Origin: Vitellaria paradoxa
Lineage: Eukaryota > Streptophyta > Magnoliopsida > Ericales > Sapotaceae
DNA: 64,000 bases
Assembly: GCA_019916065.1 (NCBI GenBank)
Contig: CM034233.1
Location: 53,871,947-53,935,946 of the forward strand
Direction: 5' to 3'
This document shows, in pieces, positions 1-10,413 of the stretch (position 1 is the first letter of the stretch; each line of letters starts with the position of its first letter). The notes beneath the pieces are model-generated. The model ran no database searches. It was given only the letters and a program-made list of their open reading frames with translations, and had not been told where the DNA came from. The position numbers and the translations under genes were made by a program.

Positions 1-1141
1 ATCAGAAGCAACCATCCCAATGTTTGATTTTCTCAGAATATCTGCTATTCAGGTGGGTGTATTAAACTTAAGGGTAAAAGCTATTAAATATAAATTGATA
101 AATTTTATTAATTTGTTGTTATTGATTATTTGTTTTGATATGAAGTACTGCGTATTTATGGATTTATTGTGTTAGTGAAGAATTGCAGTTATTTGTGGAA
201 TGATAAATTTGGGAAGTAATATTTTACTTGGGAAAGAAAATATTATTACATGCCAGCATGAATTATGTGCATTACACTTGCATTATGGTCAGATGGGAGC
301 AGGCTAGATAGGGTTAGAAAAAGAAAAAAAATGAGGCCAGATAGAAAGAAAAAAAATGGGAGACTAGATGGGGCTAGGTCAGATGGGACCAATAGTGAGG
401 CCAGATGGAGTCAAGCCAAATAGGGCTAATGGGACATGCTAAGTTAAAGCCACTATCCACAGTTGAGTGCTCAACTCATAGGCCAGATAGGGCCAAATAT
501 GTGTTACATTATTATCTAAATCATTTATCATGCAAATATGCTATAGGATGGCCAGTTGGGCCCTATTGATGATGATAGTAGTTGATACATGAAAAGTGTG
601 ATGAGTTATGCGTTGAGATATTTGTATTACTGTCAATTATGATACATCTAAATTAATTATTATTTGATTATAGGATGATTGTCTATATAACTACAGTGGA
701 TTATCTTTGGTTCATATTTGTTATCTTTTATTGTAAGTATAATACCTCCACTAAGTGCGTGGCACTCACACCTAAAATTTACACATTTCAGGTTGAGTCT
801 AGGAGTGGCTGCAAGTACTTGGAGAAGATTTTGGGTTGTTTGTTTCCCTGTTTTAATCAGGTGTTAGTAATTGGGAGTTTGTGTAAATAAACCTAGAGTT
901 TTAATAGTATTAGACTAAGGCTTGGCTTAATATGTCAGAAACTGTGAATTTGCACATATTTAAGTGTTTATGGGATTTTGTTTATATTGCCAATGAATAA
1001 ATATAAATCTAATGGGTAATATTTTATTTTAATATAGGATTTTCTATGGAATGTGATTATTGACTTATCATAGATAGATGATATAAATGTGTCCCCTTTA
1101 TTTAAGGAATTAAATATGTAACCTAAAATAGGGGTGTGACA
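1..1141 (+). repeat. Ty3/gypsy LTR, plus strand, 5' end outside window
   Basis: This is the LTR of the plus-strand gypsy fragment. It ends in ...GTGTGACA just before a decayed primer site, and gag follows. The same sequence occurs in reverse at 11969-13103 with roughly one base in eight to ten changed by eye. Between about 290 and 500 it holds many degenerate copies of a short motif close to GGCCAGATGGGG, which the reverse copy also has (12660-12830). The short frames inside it are chance ORFs. Confidence 0.75.
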
Positions 1142-1144
1142 GTT

Positions 1145-1159
1145 TAGTATTAGAGCCTA
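1145..1159 (+). other. degenerate tRNA-iMet primer binding site
   Basis: TAGTATTAGAGCCTA lies directly after the LTR end. It differs at two positions (G to A and C to T) from TGGTATCAGAGCCTA, which the reverse copy keeps at 11951-11965. Both changes are the transitions expected from decay of methylated cytosine. Confidence 0.7.
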
Positions 1160-1343
1160 GGTTAAAGGGTTTTGTAGACTTGTTAGCGTTTGGTACTTGC
1201 AGCCAATTATAAGAAAAATGTCTTAAGAGTTAAGTGATTGTGATATGATGTTTATTTGCATAGATATTAAGGATCTTGGAATTATAAAATGTTATAAAAT
1301 TATATTTTACATCTCACTTTGAGTTTGATGTCAGATAAAAGAA

Positions 1344-2565
1344 ATGGATATTGGACACATCCCTAAGGTAGTAGAGGAAGAGGGCTCAGTTGGATAGATC
1401 TCACAAACGGTGCAGGCTTTAGGATAGCAGAAGGGTCAAGGGGATCAGCCTCCAATTCAACACCAGCAAGACTCAGTAGAAAGGGTGATTGAGGTCGTGG
1501 CCAGATTAGTGGAACTACAGACAAAACAGAGGTACAGGCCAGAGGCACATGACACCATGTATGAGCAATTTCTTAAATTGGGACTTACATCGTTCTTTGG
1601 TACTATTAACCCTTTAGAAACTGCGGAATGGTTAAAGAACATGGAGGCAATTTTTGAGTTAATATGGATTTCTAACAAAGATAAAATCATCCTAGCCACA
1701 TTTATGTTGAGAGATCAAGCTAGGCATTGGTGGGAAGCTACAAAAAAGATTGTCAGCCGCTAGAATGACTTGGAATCAATTCACTAATACCTTCAATGAT
1801 AAGTATTTTCCTTAGTCATACAGATATGAAAAAAAAGCAGGAGTTTATTACCTTGAGGCAAGGGAAGATGTCTGTCACGGAGTATAAAGCTCAATTCATT
1901 GCATTATTTAGATTTGCTTCAGAACTGGTATAAATAGAAGACGCAAAGTGTCGAAGATTCTAGCAGGGATTGGAGCTTTCTATCAAATCTCGAATTTCTG
2001 CCTTTGGAATGAGAAGTCATAAGGAATTAGTGAATAAAGCAAAGAGTGTAGAGAAAGATGTTTGGGAGGAAATTGGAAAGCGAGAACAATCTAAAAAGGC
2101 CAGATTTGATTTTCTAGCTTCTTAAAGGGTGGAAGGAGAATCTTCTAGATAGAGAAGCTAAGACTTCCAAGGTTATAGAGGACCAAGTCAATTAAGGGAA
2201 AGCAGAAGTGAAAGTTATAGCAGGACTCGGGGACAAAGTTCGAGGTAGGCAGCACCTGGTTCACAAGGAATTGATGCTAGGAAAGAGTAAGGAATGTGGT
2301 ATGCTTTAGATGTGGAGCTACAGGACATTACGCCAGTGAATGTACAACTCAGCGGGCTTTTACTTGTTTTCGATGTGATCAGGAGGGGCATGTCTCCAGA
2401 AATTGTCCTACTTTACTTATTCCAACAACATCTATGGCTTTTTTTTTTTTTTTTTTTGGTAATTAACATCCATGGCTAGTGTTGCCAGTGGTAACAAAGC
2501 TCCTTCAGTGGCTATATAGAGAGGTAGAGGAGTAGCCAGGGGATCTCACTCATAGGCCCATGGCT
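1344..2565 (+). pseudogene. Ty3/gypsy gag, decayed and truncated
   Basis: Capsid protein gene of a chromovirus-like gypsy element. ATG at 1344 starts a frame that reads through 1763 with early stops. It contains the gag core of the family (AEWLKNMEAIFELIW, then ARHWWEA). After a frameshift it continues through a basic region to two zinc knuckles of the C-x2-C-x4-H-x4-C kind, CFRCGATGHYASEC and CFRCDQEGHVSRNC (about 2300-2410). A T-tract interrupts it near 2440. The TAG near 1390 (after SVG) is also present in the reverse copy. The sequence stops matching gag near 2565, where reverse-strand integrase begins. Not functional. Confidence 0.8.
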
Positions 2566-3494
2566 AATGCATAACTGTTCTGGTGACTCTGGGCTGTCCT
2601 CAATCTGTTTTATATCACCTTTACCTTATCTACGGTGTCTTGCACTAACTCTGGCCCAAGTAATTTTATTTTCCCCACTTCATCCCAACAAATTGGAGTG
2701 CTACATTTGCTATTATAAAAAGCTTCAAAGGGTGCCATACCAATACTAGAATAAAAACTATTATTATGAGCAAATTCCATCAATGGCAACAAATCATCCC
2801 AATTTCCCATAAAAACACAAGCTCGTAGTATGTCTTCTAAAGTCTGAATTGTTCTGTCAAATTATCCATCTATTTGAGGATGAAATGCAGTGCTAAACTT
2901 CAAAGTTGTCCCCATAGCTTGTTGTAGACTAGGCCAGAATCTAAATGTAAACTTTGGATCCCTATTAGCCACAATAGACACTGTTGCACCATATAATCTC
3001 ATAATTTCCTTGACATACAGGGTAACAAACTTATCAGTCGTATAATTAGATTTCACAGGCAAAAAATGAGCTGACTTGGTTAACCTATCAACAATCACCT
3101 AAATAAAATCAAAACCTTTCTGGGTACGTGGTAATCCAACAATCAAATCCATGGTAATATGTTCCCATTTTCACTTTGGAATAGGAAGTGACTAGAGTAA
3201 ACCCTGTAGGACTCTGATGTTGTACTTTTACTTGTTGACAAGTTAGACATCTAGCAACAAATTTTGCAATTTTCTACTTCATACCAGTCCACAGTAATGC
3301 TCTCGTAGATCTTAATACATCTTTGTACTGCCTAGATGCATAGCATAAGGAGAATGGTATACTTCTTCTAAAATTCCTCTCTTCAATTTAGAATTGTTTG
3401 GAACACAAATTCTATCACCATGATAAAGCAGTTTGTCACTCCTAGCTACAAAATCCGTCCACCGTTTGTTTTCAAATTTGTTGCAGTTGAACAT
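2566..3494 (-). pseudogene. Ty3/gypsy integrase, minus strand, 3' truncated
   Basis: Integrase inserts element cDNA into chromosomes. In minus-strand order one sees the HHCC zinc-binding region (YHSPYAMHLGSTKMY, then CLTCQQVK), the core (VDRLTKSAHFLPVK, then NRDPKF, then TAFHPQ) and the C-terminal DTVDKVKVI segment. The family motif SDRD reads ANRD here, so the second catalytic Asp is Asn, and the catalytic Glu region after HPQIDG holds a stop and Asp. Reading continues in register to about 2566 (RTAQSHQNSY) and then breaks off against the plus-strand gag. The chromodomain and 3' LTR are missing, so the lineage cannot be fixed. Confidence 0.8.
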
Positions 3495-3623
3495 CTTCTA
3501 ACTGTAGCTCCTTGATACGATCAAGTAATAATAGCCTCACTCTCAGTTGAGCAATCAAAGCGTCTGTTTTGGTTACTGTAACTTTGTACCCATATGTGTC
3601 AAATCATTAAACATCTGAACTCT

Positions 3624-4112
3624 CTAACACTGATTACAAGCTAGCATGCTCACAAACTTGTAACTCAGAGCATCAGCTACCACATTTGCTTTACCTAGGT
3701 GATAATGTAGATTACAATCATAATCCTTCAGCAATTCCAACCATCTTATTTGTCTTAAATTCAGCTCTTTCTGAGTAAACAAATACTTCAAGCTCTGATG
3801 ATCAGTATAAATATCAATAGTCTCACTATATAAATAATGCCTCCATAACTTCAGAGCAAATACAACTATAGCTAACTTCAAATCATGGGTTGGATAATTC
3901 TGTTCATAAGATCTTAATTGTCTTGAGGCATATGCAATCACCTTCCAATTCTGTTCATAAGATCTTAATTGTCTTGAGGCATATGCAATCACCTTCCCAT
4001 TTTGCATCAAAACACATTCTAACCCTTGTCTTGAAGCATCATTATAAATCAAAAATCCACCAGTATCTGAGGGAAGTGCTAACACTAAAGTTACAGTCAA
4101 TTTGGCCTTCAA
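3624..4112 (-). pseudogene. Ty3/gypsy RNase H with internal duplication
   Basis: RNase H removes the RNA strand of the RNA/DNA hybrid. The frame holds [43 protein letters not shown] and [11 protein letters not shown], typical of the gypsy RNase H domain and its join to integrase. It is in the same frame as the integrase downstream. Codons for [16 protein letters not shown] are present twice in tandem: a 51-base unit at 3898-3948 and 3949-3999 with one difference. The duplication adds 17 residues without shifting the frame. The surrounding element is otherwise disrupted. Confidence 0.85.
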
Positions 4113-4354
4113 TTCCTAGAAACTTTTCTCACAACTATCATTCATTCAAATTTAACACCCTTGCGAGTTAACTATGTCATAGATGATGCAATGGAAGAAA
4201 AATTTTGAATGAAACGACGATAATACCCTATCAATCCAAGAAAACTACACACTTCCGTTACACTAGTTGGACGCTTCCAGTTCAATACTGCCTCAGTTTT
4301 CTTAGGATCAACACTGATACCATTATCTGAAATCACATGTCCCAGTAATACTAC

Positions 4355-5094
4355 TCAATCTAGCCAAAATTCACATTTACTGAACTTTGCAAATAACTGT
4401 TTCTCTCGCAGAGTTCGTAAAACTATTCTAAGATGCTGTGCATATTCTTCTTTGCTTCTAGAGTAGATTAAAATATCATCAATGAAAACAATTACAAAGG
4501 CATCAAGGTGGGGTCTAAAAACCCCGTTCATCAAGTCCATAAATATAGCTAGAGCATTAGTCAATCCAAAAGGTATAACAAGAAACTCATAGTGCCCATA
4601 TCTGGTTCTGAAAGCTGTTTTAGACACATCACAATCCCTACTTTAATCTAATAATACCCAAACCTCAAATTAAAACACAGTAGCACCTTGTAGTTGATCA
4701 AACAATTCATCAATTCTTGGTAGTAGATATCTGTTCTTTACTGTTACCTAATTCAACTGACAATAATCAATACACAATCTAATAGTGCCATCTTTCTTAT
4801 TCACAAACAACACACACTAGGTTGGATAAAACTTTTGTCTAATAGATCTTGTAACTGAACTTTCAATTCTTTCAATTCTGTAGGTGCCATTCTGTAAGGT
4901 GCAATTGAGATTGGTATAGTTCCTGATAACAACTTAAGAGTAAATTCAACCTCTCTATCTAGGATCACCAGTGGCAGCTTATTTGGTAAAACATCTGGAT
5001 GCTCGCACATAATAGGTAAGTTATTAAGCCGAGTCTTTAGATTTTTAGCATCAACCATATAAGCAATATAACCTTGACATCCCTTACTCAACAA
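4355..5094 (-). pseudogene. Ty3/gypsy reverse transcriptase
   Basis: Two frames carry the RT domain. The N-terminal part, 4801-5094, includes LPPLVILDREVEF-like linker sequence (read LPLVILDREVEF) and the segment PYRMAPTELKELKVQL. The core, 4355-4627, includes [18 protein letters not shown], the catalytic box FIDDILIYS and the thumb start [11 protein letters not shown]. Between them (4628-4800) the frame is broken by stops and shifts. The Asp-Asp pair of the active site is intact, but no continuous protein can be made. It lies directly after the protease in minus-strand order. Confidence 0.85.
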
Positions 5095-5237
5095 CTTCCT
5101 AGCTTTTAATATAGATATCTAGCAGCTAGGCATTACCCTACGATCATTGCTGAATACTAAATCCAACTCTCCTAGAATTTAAAATATCACTTCCTTAGTA
5201 AAGCAATCAATAGAAGCATGATATACGAATAACCAAT

Positions 5238-5543
5238 CTATACCAAAAAAATGTCAAAATCACATATCTCCAAAGGTATCAAATCAACAACCAAATTTCT
5301 ATCAGCTGTTTGCACTATATAATCTTTGTATACATCTTTTGCTAATATTATATCACCAGTAGGAATAGCCACAGCTAACACAGAATCTAACTGATAGAGT
5401 GGGTTGTCTAAATGCATGCAGAATGCTCGAGATATAAGAGAATGGGTCGAGCTAGAATCTATCAATGCATGAGCGAGTTTACCAGTAATAGAAAGCATAC
5501 CTGTAACAACATCAGGAGATGCTTGAGTGTCTTGATGGGTCAT
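5238..5543 (-). pseudogene. Ty3/gypsy aspartic protease
   Basis: Retropepsin-type protease that would cut the polyprotein. The frame has GKLAHALIDSSSTHSLIS, followed by the beta-rich body ending VDLIPLEICDFDIFLV. In the family the active-site triplet is Asp-Ser-Gly; here it reads Asp-Ser-Ser, so catalysis is probably lost. It lies between the gag zinc knuckles (5640-5790) and the RT. The plus-strand fragment at 1-2565 stops before reaching this domain. Confidence 0.8.
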
Positions 5544-5570
5544 AACATAAACCCAGGCCTGTGAGTGAGA

Positions 5571-6208
5571 TCCTTTAGCTGTTCATTTACTTTTTTGTAT
5601 AGCCACTGAAAGAGCTCTGTTACCATTGGCTGCACTAGCCATGGATGTTACTGGAGTAGGTAAAGTAGGACAATTTTGGGAGATATGCCCCTCCTGACCA
5701 CATCGAAAACAAGTAAAAGCTCGCTAAGTTGTACATTCGTTGGCGTAATGTCCTATAGCTCCACATCTAAAGCATACCATGTTCCGTACTCTTTCCTCAA
5801 CATCAACTCCTTGTGAACTAGGTGGTGCCTACCTCGAACTTTGTCCCTGAGTCCTGCTATAACTCACACTTCTGCTTTCCCTTAATTGACTTGCTCCTCT
5901 ATAACCTTGGAAGTCTTGGCTTCCCCATTTAGAAGATTCGCATTCCACCCTTTGAGAAGCTAGAAAATCAAATCTGGCCTTTTTCAATTGTTCCCGTTTT
6001 TGAATTTCCTGCCAAACATCTTTCTCTATAGTCTTTGCTTTATTCACTAATTCCCCATGACTTCTCATTCCAAAAGGTCAAAATTTGAGATCTGATAGAA
6101 AGCTTCAATCCCTGTTAGAATCTTCGACACTTTACGTCTAGATAGTGCAGTGAATTGAGCTTCATACTCTGTGACAAACATCTTTCCTTGGCTTAAGGTA
6201 ATAAATTC
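5571..6208 (-). pseudogene. Ty3/gypsy gag, C-terminal half
   Basis: Minus-strand continuation of the gag that starts at 11766, split by copia 1. It carries the region HGELVNKAKTIEKDVWQEI, a charged stretch, and two zinc knuckles matching those of the plus-strand copy (about 5685-5785). It aligns with 1825-2560 of the plus strand. Bases 6209-6213 (CTGTT) pair with 11273-11277 (CTATT) as the target duplication of the inserted copia, with one mismatch. Confidence 0.8.
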
Positions 6209-6213
6209 CTGTT

Positions 6214-7072
6214 TGAAAATTTCAAACCCACACAATCACACATATAGTGAAAGTAATCACACAAGAGAATAACGAGGAAACCATATCACAGGGAGAAAAA
6301 CCTCTATTTACAATCCCACTATCAACGGGTTACAAGACTCTACTCAGACTCTCTACGAATCACTCGCACGAATCCTTTCGTCACTCTTGCTCGAATCACT
6401 CGATAAACCCTACAAGCAGGCTTTCTGTCTCACACAGAAAGTGAAAAGAAAATACAAGATGAATTTAGAGAAAGAACATGAAAGCTCTCAATATTCAAAG
6501 ACTCTTTCTCTAGGTCCCTATAATATGTTCTCCCACCTCTCTACAATTACAGAGTTGGTTTCACATAGATATAGGATTACAAAGTTGCCCTAGTTTGGCA
6601 AAATAGGAAATTGAATCCGAACAAAATATTCATAGCTCGATCCCTCGCGCTCCCATCCTCCAGCCTGTGACCTGTACTGGAATTTTTACGCTTTAGGAAA
6701 TAATACTGGCGCACCCTCGGTCTTTCATCCTCTTGCCTGCGGACCTCACTGGAATTTCTGAGACACCTTGGCGCACCCGCGTGCTCCCTGCGGGCTGCCT
6801 GCGTTCTTGGAGCGCACCCGCGAGCTCCCCGCGCCGTGCCTGCTAGGTACACTGGAATTTCATTCACGTTCAGAAAGCTGCGTCCGAATTCCATTAGGTT
6901 TTGTAATCCTTCACACCAATTAGAATTCTTCAAAATCTTTGTCAACTTGATTAACTTTATCTCCTTAATTGTTCAGAATTCTTCAAATCTTCAATTTGCA
7001 TCACTTTAGGAAACTTTAATAGCATTCCTAATTTAACTAATATTTTGATTGGATTTGCCACAAGACTTTACA
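6214..7072 (-). repeat. copia 1 3' LTR
   Basis: Begins TGTAAAGTCTTGTGG on the minus strand and ends ...TTTTCA. A GC-rich part (about 6640-6850) has three loosely repeated units containing ACTGGAATTT and GCGCACCC. A TATA-like ACATATTATAGG lies near 6525-6536 downstream of it in LTR orientation. The 122-codon frame inside is not a gene. Confidence 0.9.
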
Positions 7073-7084
7073 ATCTCCCCCTTG
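7073..7084 (-). other. polypurine tract of copia 1
   Basis: Minus strand CAAGGGGGAGAT sits directly before the 3' LTR start, the standard place of plus-strand primer formation. The same tract (AAAGGGGGAGAT) precedes the 3' LTR of copia a at 17502-17513. Confidence 0.85.
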
Positions 7085-8218
7085 GCAATTCCATATCAAA
7101 ACTTAAGTTAAATTTTAAATTCTGATCAAATTCTGCACTTACTGAACACACGCATTAAGGCAGCACCATGTGGAATAATATAGAAATGATCAATGATATC
7201 ATCACCAAAGCACATAATACATAAAATATCATGCCATAGCCGAAACAAGTTCACATATTACATACATAACTAAAAATGACTCCCCCTTTTTGATATGGAA
7301 GTGACAAGCGCACAAAAATAGGAAAAGGAATAAGGCAAGATCAAACCGAAGACCCATGAGGGAGGATCAGAATAATGTGACATCAGAATAATGTGAGGGA
7401 GGATCTCCTGCACCCTGCCTACGAGGCTCTCAGGAAAATACGTGTAAGTGCAGATTTGGACACAGACAATCAAAACTAAAAAGAGACAGTAGAAGAATTC
7501 ACTAAAAAATGTCAAAAAAACTTTTAATTCCACTATACCAATACATGTACATCAATCTCTCACCCTTCATAAATTCAAAGATTCACATTTTGATTTTCCA
7601 AGAAAATTGTCAATTCTGTGTCGGGAGGTGAAATAAGTCATAAAATTGAACAAATGCTTGTGCACGTGTGAGTTTTTGACTATAATATACATATAGGCTC
7701 CCCCTCAAACAAATCATAGACTCAAAAAGTTAAATTTGATGTACCAAATGAATTGAGAGCCAAACTTCCTTTTTTTTTTTAAACACTTGGCGGCTTTCAC
7801 ATGCTTATGGGCAGGTAGCTATTCCTTAACAATCAACGAGTCATTAAGGGGCTTCTCACTGGTCCCATCGGTAGCCCTTTCCAAGTTTGTTTGTTTGTTT
7901 ATTTTTTTTTTATATGATGCATAACTTTGATATGCACATATCAGGCTCCTCAACATTTTTTAAACACATCAAACAATAACCCTTGATTCATGGAAAAGAA
8001 GAGAAAGAGATATATGCATGTACAGTCAAGTGTAATAGGAAGCACTTCAAAATTATGACAAAATTCACCAAAACACTTCGTATCAATTTACAAGGAATGC
8101 GAAAATTATGAACTCATTGAAATCGATGAATTTGGAAGATTTAATGTACAAGTAACAGTATAGAAGTCATAAAATATTTTCAACTTAATCAATGAACTTC
8201 TAACTTATCTTTTAGATT
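7085..8218 (-). other. noncoding 3' region of copia 1
   Basis: About 1.1 kb between the end of the pol frame and the PPT. It is AT-rich with homopolymer tracts (7771-7780, 7898-7912) and no convincing ORF. Unlike copia a it has no accessory ORF. It does contain a block (7784-7888) shared with copia a at a similar distance from the RNase H end. Confidence 0.6.
7784..7888 (-). other. conserved inverted-repeat block, copia 3' region
   Basis: The ends ACTTGGCGGCT and AGCCCTTTCCAAGT can pair (ACTTGG with CCAAGT, GGCT with AGCC, leaving a CTTT bulge). The same ends, with GGCTTTCA..CA..TTATGGG and CCCAT.GGTAGCCC just inside, occur in copia a at 19940-20072. Both blocks lie about 330-500 bases after the RNase H end. 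Function unknown; a structured RNA signal is an inference. Confidence 0.5.
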
Positions 8219-8863
8219 TCAATGGTGTGTACAAATGCCTACAGATTTTCTTAGAGACTCAAAGCGAAGGGCATTTTGTGAAACGAAACAATTTAAATCT
8301 GACTTTCTAATCCAAATAGCTCTAGTTTTAAGAGCAGTTGTCTTGACAGGTTTTTCCTCACGTTTTTGACTTTTATAAAAATTCTTTTTCTAAACAAATT
8401 TGAAATTTGTACCTTTTCGAAATATTGGACTGTTTTGTTTTTGAAAAGGACGTGAGTTTTTGTAATAATCTTCTGAAAATTTTGAAAACACTTGAAATTT
8501 ATTCTTCACAGGGACTCTAGGCTCAGGGTTTTTTGAAAAATTTTTAACATGGTTTAAATGAAGACCATAGAGTTTGTGATAGTTTGGGCGTATATGACCT
8601 TTGATTCCACAATGATGACAAACAGGTACAAGGGATTGGGATCTAGCAAAATGCGTACCTTTCACTATGTGAGGAGGATACTGATAGTGTTTATTATTTT
8701 CAAAACTCTTCTTTGGTGGTACAGCAGGCTTTGGGAAGGTGTTGGGATTGGCTGTAGGTTTTGAACCAACCTTTGCTACTACTGAAGGTGCTGATGATGA
8801 TGAAACAATTGTATTTTTCTCTCCGGTGTAGCCTAAGCCTGCTTTGTCTCCATGTGTTCGTTG
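8219..8863 (-). pseudogene. copia pol remnant: pre-protease linker fused in frame to RNase H tail
   Basis: Directly downstream of gag, in the same frame. It reads a linker with GLGYTGEK, a second zinc-knuckle-like segment CHHCGIKGHIRPN, one stop (8390-8392), and IRKSDLNCF, which in copia a precedes the protease. It then goes straight to ALRFESLRKSVGIC, the C-terminal tail of copia RNase H, and a TGA at 8219-8221. Protease, integrase, RT and nearly all RNase H are missing, and the join keeps the frame. Copia a (20437-23567) shows what was lost. Confidence 0.8.
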
Positions 8864-10357
8864 TTAGTTCCAAATTTCTTCAAGTTTTTGAGAACTGGAG
8901 TTCATTCTTTCAATTATCTTCTCATCACTCTTGATCTTTTCTTTCAGCTTACTGATCTCATCCTGTAGTTCTCTAACAACTTTCTCCAATTCATCAATCT
9001 TTTTATTCTTTTCTTCTAGTTTTTCTTTGAACTTTTCTGTACTATGAGACTGAGAAGTTTTGTTAGATTCCAAAATAGATATTTTACCTGTGAGCTTTTC
9101 ATTCTCTGTCTTCAAGGAATCTCGTTCACTTCGGAGTTTACAGTTTCGGGTATGTTGGGCTTGTCTTTGTTTCTTCACCTTACTGTATTCGACAATTAGA
9201 GCATCATAGGCCACTTGCAAATCATTATTAAATTCATCCTCAGAGTCATCGTCTTCATGATTTGATATATCAGTGTTGCTTTGAGATCCAGATGATGTTC
9301 CTGCAGACGAAGAGTGAGACGCCATAAAAGCAACAAAATTACCTTCATTGTCAGAGGATGCTGATGAAGATGATTCATCTGAACTAGAGTCATCATCTAA
9401 TGTAGCATTCATGACTTTGACTTGCTTCTTTTTCATCTTTTTGTTTGCACAGTCTTGAGCAAAGTGTCCATATCCATGACACTCAAAACACTTGATCTTG
9501 TTCTTCTTGTTTTCTTCCCCAGATTCAATCTTCTTAATCTTCTTTCCTTTTTCTTGAGATTGTGACTCATTCTTGTTTTTCTTATTAAATAAACCCTTCT
9601 TCCTCATATATCTCACGAATCGTTTAGCCACAAGCGCCATTTCTTTATCCGACTCCTCTTCATCACTTTCTTCTTCCACTGTCTTTAGAGCGATACCTTT
9701 TGACGTTTTGCGAGGTTTCACCATATTTGCTTCAAACGTTTGCAAGGATCCCATAAGGTCTTCTATTCTCATGGAGTTCACATCTCTGACTTCTTCTATT
9801 GCTGTGACTTTAGAATCAAACACTCGTGGAAGAGAACGTAAAATTTTACGTACCACTTTATATTCTGGAATAGGTTCTCCAAGGTTGTGGCATGAATTAA
9901 CAATGTGACTGAGCCGGACATAAAAGTCATCAAACCTTTCGTCTTCATTCATCCTTAGTCCCTCAAACTCAGAAGTGAGTTTTTGAAGCTTGCTGGTTTT
10001 GACTTGTTCGTTCCCTTTATGTGTACTTTGCAGAATTAACCACGCTTTTCGGGCACTCGTACAACTTGAGATGCGGCAGAATTCATTAGGGCAAACTGCA
10101 GAAAATATGGCACTCAAGGCTTTGAAGTTCCACTCCGAACTCTCTTGCTCAGTTTTAGTCCACGTCTGAATTGACTTTTGTTCGATTCTTTCGTCAACTT
10201 CATGGGTCGGTTCTTCCCATCCTTTAACTATTGACATCCAGACTTTGTAATTAATTCCCAAAAGAAAAGCTTGCATTCGTACCTTCCAGTATGAATAGTT
10301 TGAACCGTCAAACCAAGGGGGTCTGGTGCTTGAACCTCCTTCACGTGGTGGATCCAT
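8864..10357 (-). CDS. copia gag (capsid/nucleocapsid), 497 aa, apparently intact
   Basis: Start ATG at 10357 opens MDPPREGG, 43 bases after the primer site, the usual place for gag. The N-terminal half is the copia gag core (WFDGSNYSYWKVRMQAFL, then KILRSLPRVFDSKVTAIEE). Next come a basic tract and a zinc knuckle CFECHGYGHFAQDC (C-x2-C-x4-H-x4-C). A Ser/Asp-rich acidic stretch and a long coiled coil follow (residues about 385-490). It ends at TAA (8864-8866), and the same frame then continues into the pol remnant. It is the longest open frame in the window. The gag of copia a shares the design. Together with the mild LTR divergence, this suggests the element was active until recently. Confidence 0.85.
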   Translation of the reverse strand: MDPPREGGSSTRPPWFDGSNYSYWKVRMQAFLLGINYKVWMSIVKGWEEPTHEVDERIEQKSIQTWTKTEQESSEWNFKALSAIFSAVCPNEFCRISSCTSARKAWLILQSTHKGNEQVKTSKLQKLTSEFEGLRMNEDERFDDFYVRLSHIVNSCHNLGEPIPEYKVVRKILRSLPRVFDSKVTAIEEVRDVNSMRIEDLMGSLQTFEANMVKPRKTSKGIALKTVEEESDEEESDKEMALVAKRFVRYMRKKGLFNKKNKNESQSQEKGKKIKKIESGEENKKNKIKCFECHGYGHFAQDCANKKMKKKQVKVMNATLDDDSSSDESSSSASSDNEGNFVAFMASHSSSAGTSSGSQSNTDISNHEDDDSEDEFNNDLQVAYDALIVEYSKVKKQRQAQHTRNCKLRSERDSLKTENEKLTGKISILESNKTSQSHSTEKFKEKLEEKNKKIDELEKVVRELQDEISKLKEKIKSDEKIIERMNSSSQKLEEIWN

Positions 10358-10399
10358 TAGTTTGGATGAAGATCTTTACTCAAGAACTTAGAGTGACCT

Positions 10400-10411
10400 G
10401 CTCTGATACCA
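10400..10411 (-). other. primer binding site, tRNA-iMet type, copia 1
   Basis: Minus strand TGGTATCAGAGC lies two bases after the 5' LTR end, the standard primer site complementary to initiator tRNA-Met. It is intact. Confidence 0.9.
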
Positions 10412-10413
10412 AT

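Noticed and set aside
6577..6945. 122-codon minus-strand frame (also at 10777-11145)
   Set aside because: It lies wholly inside both copia 1 LTRs, has no family resemblance, and exists only because the GC-rich repeats lack stops.
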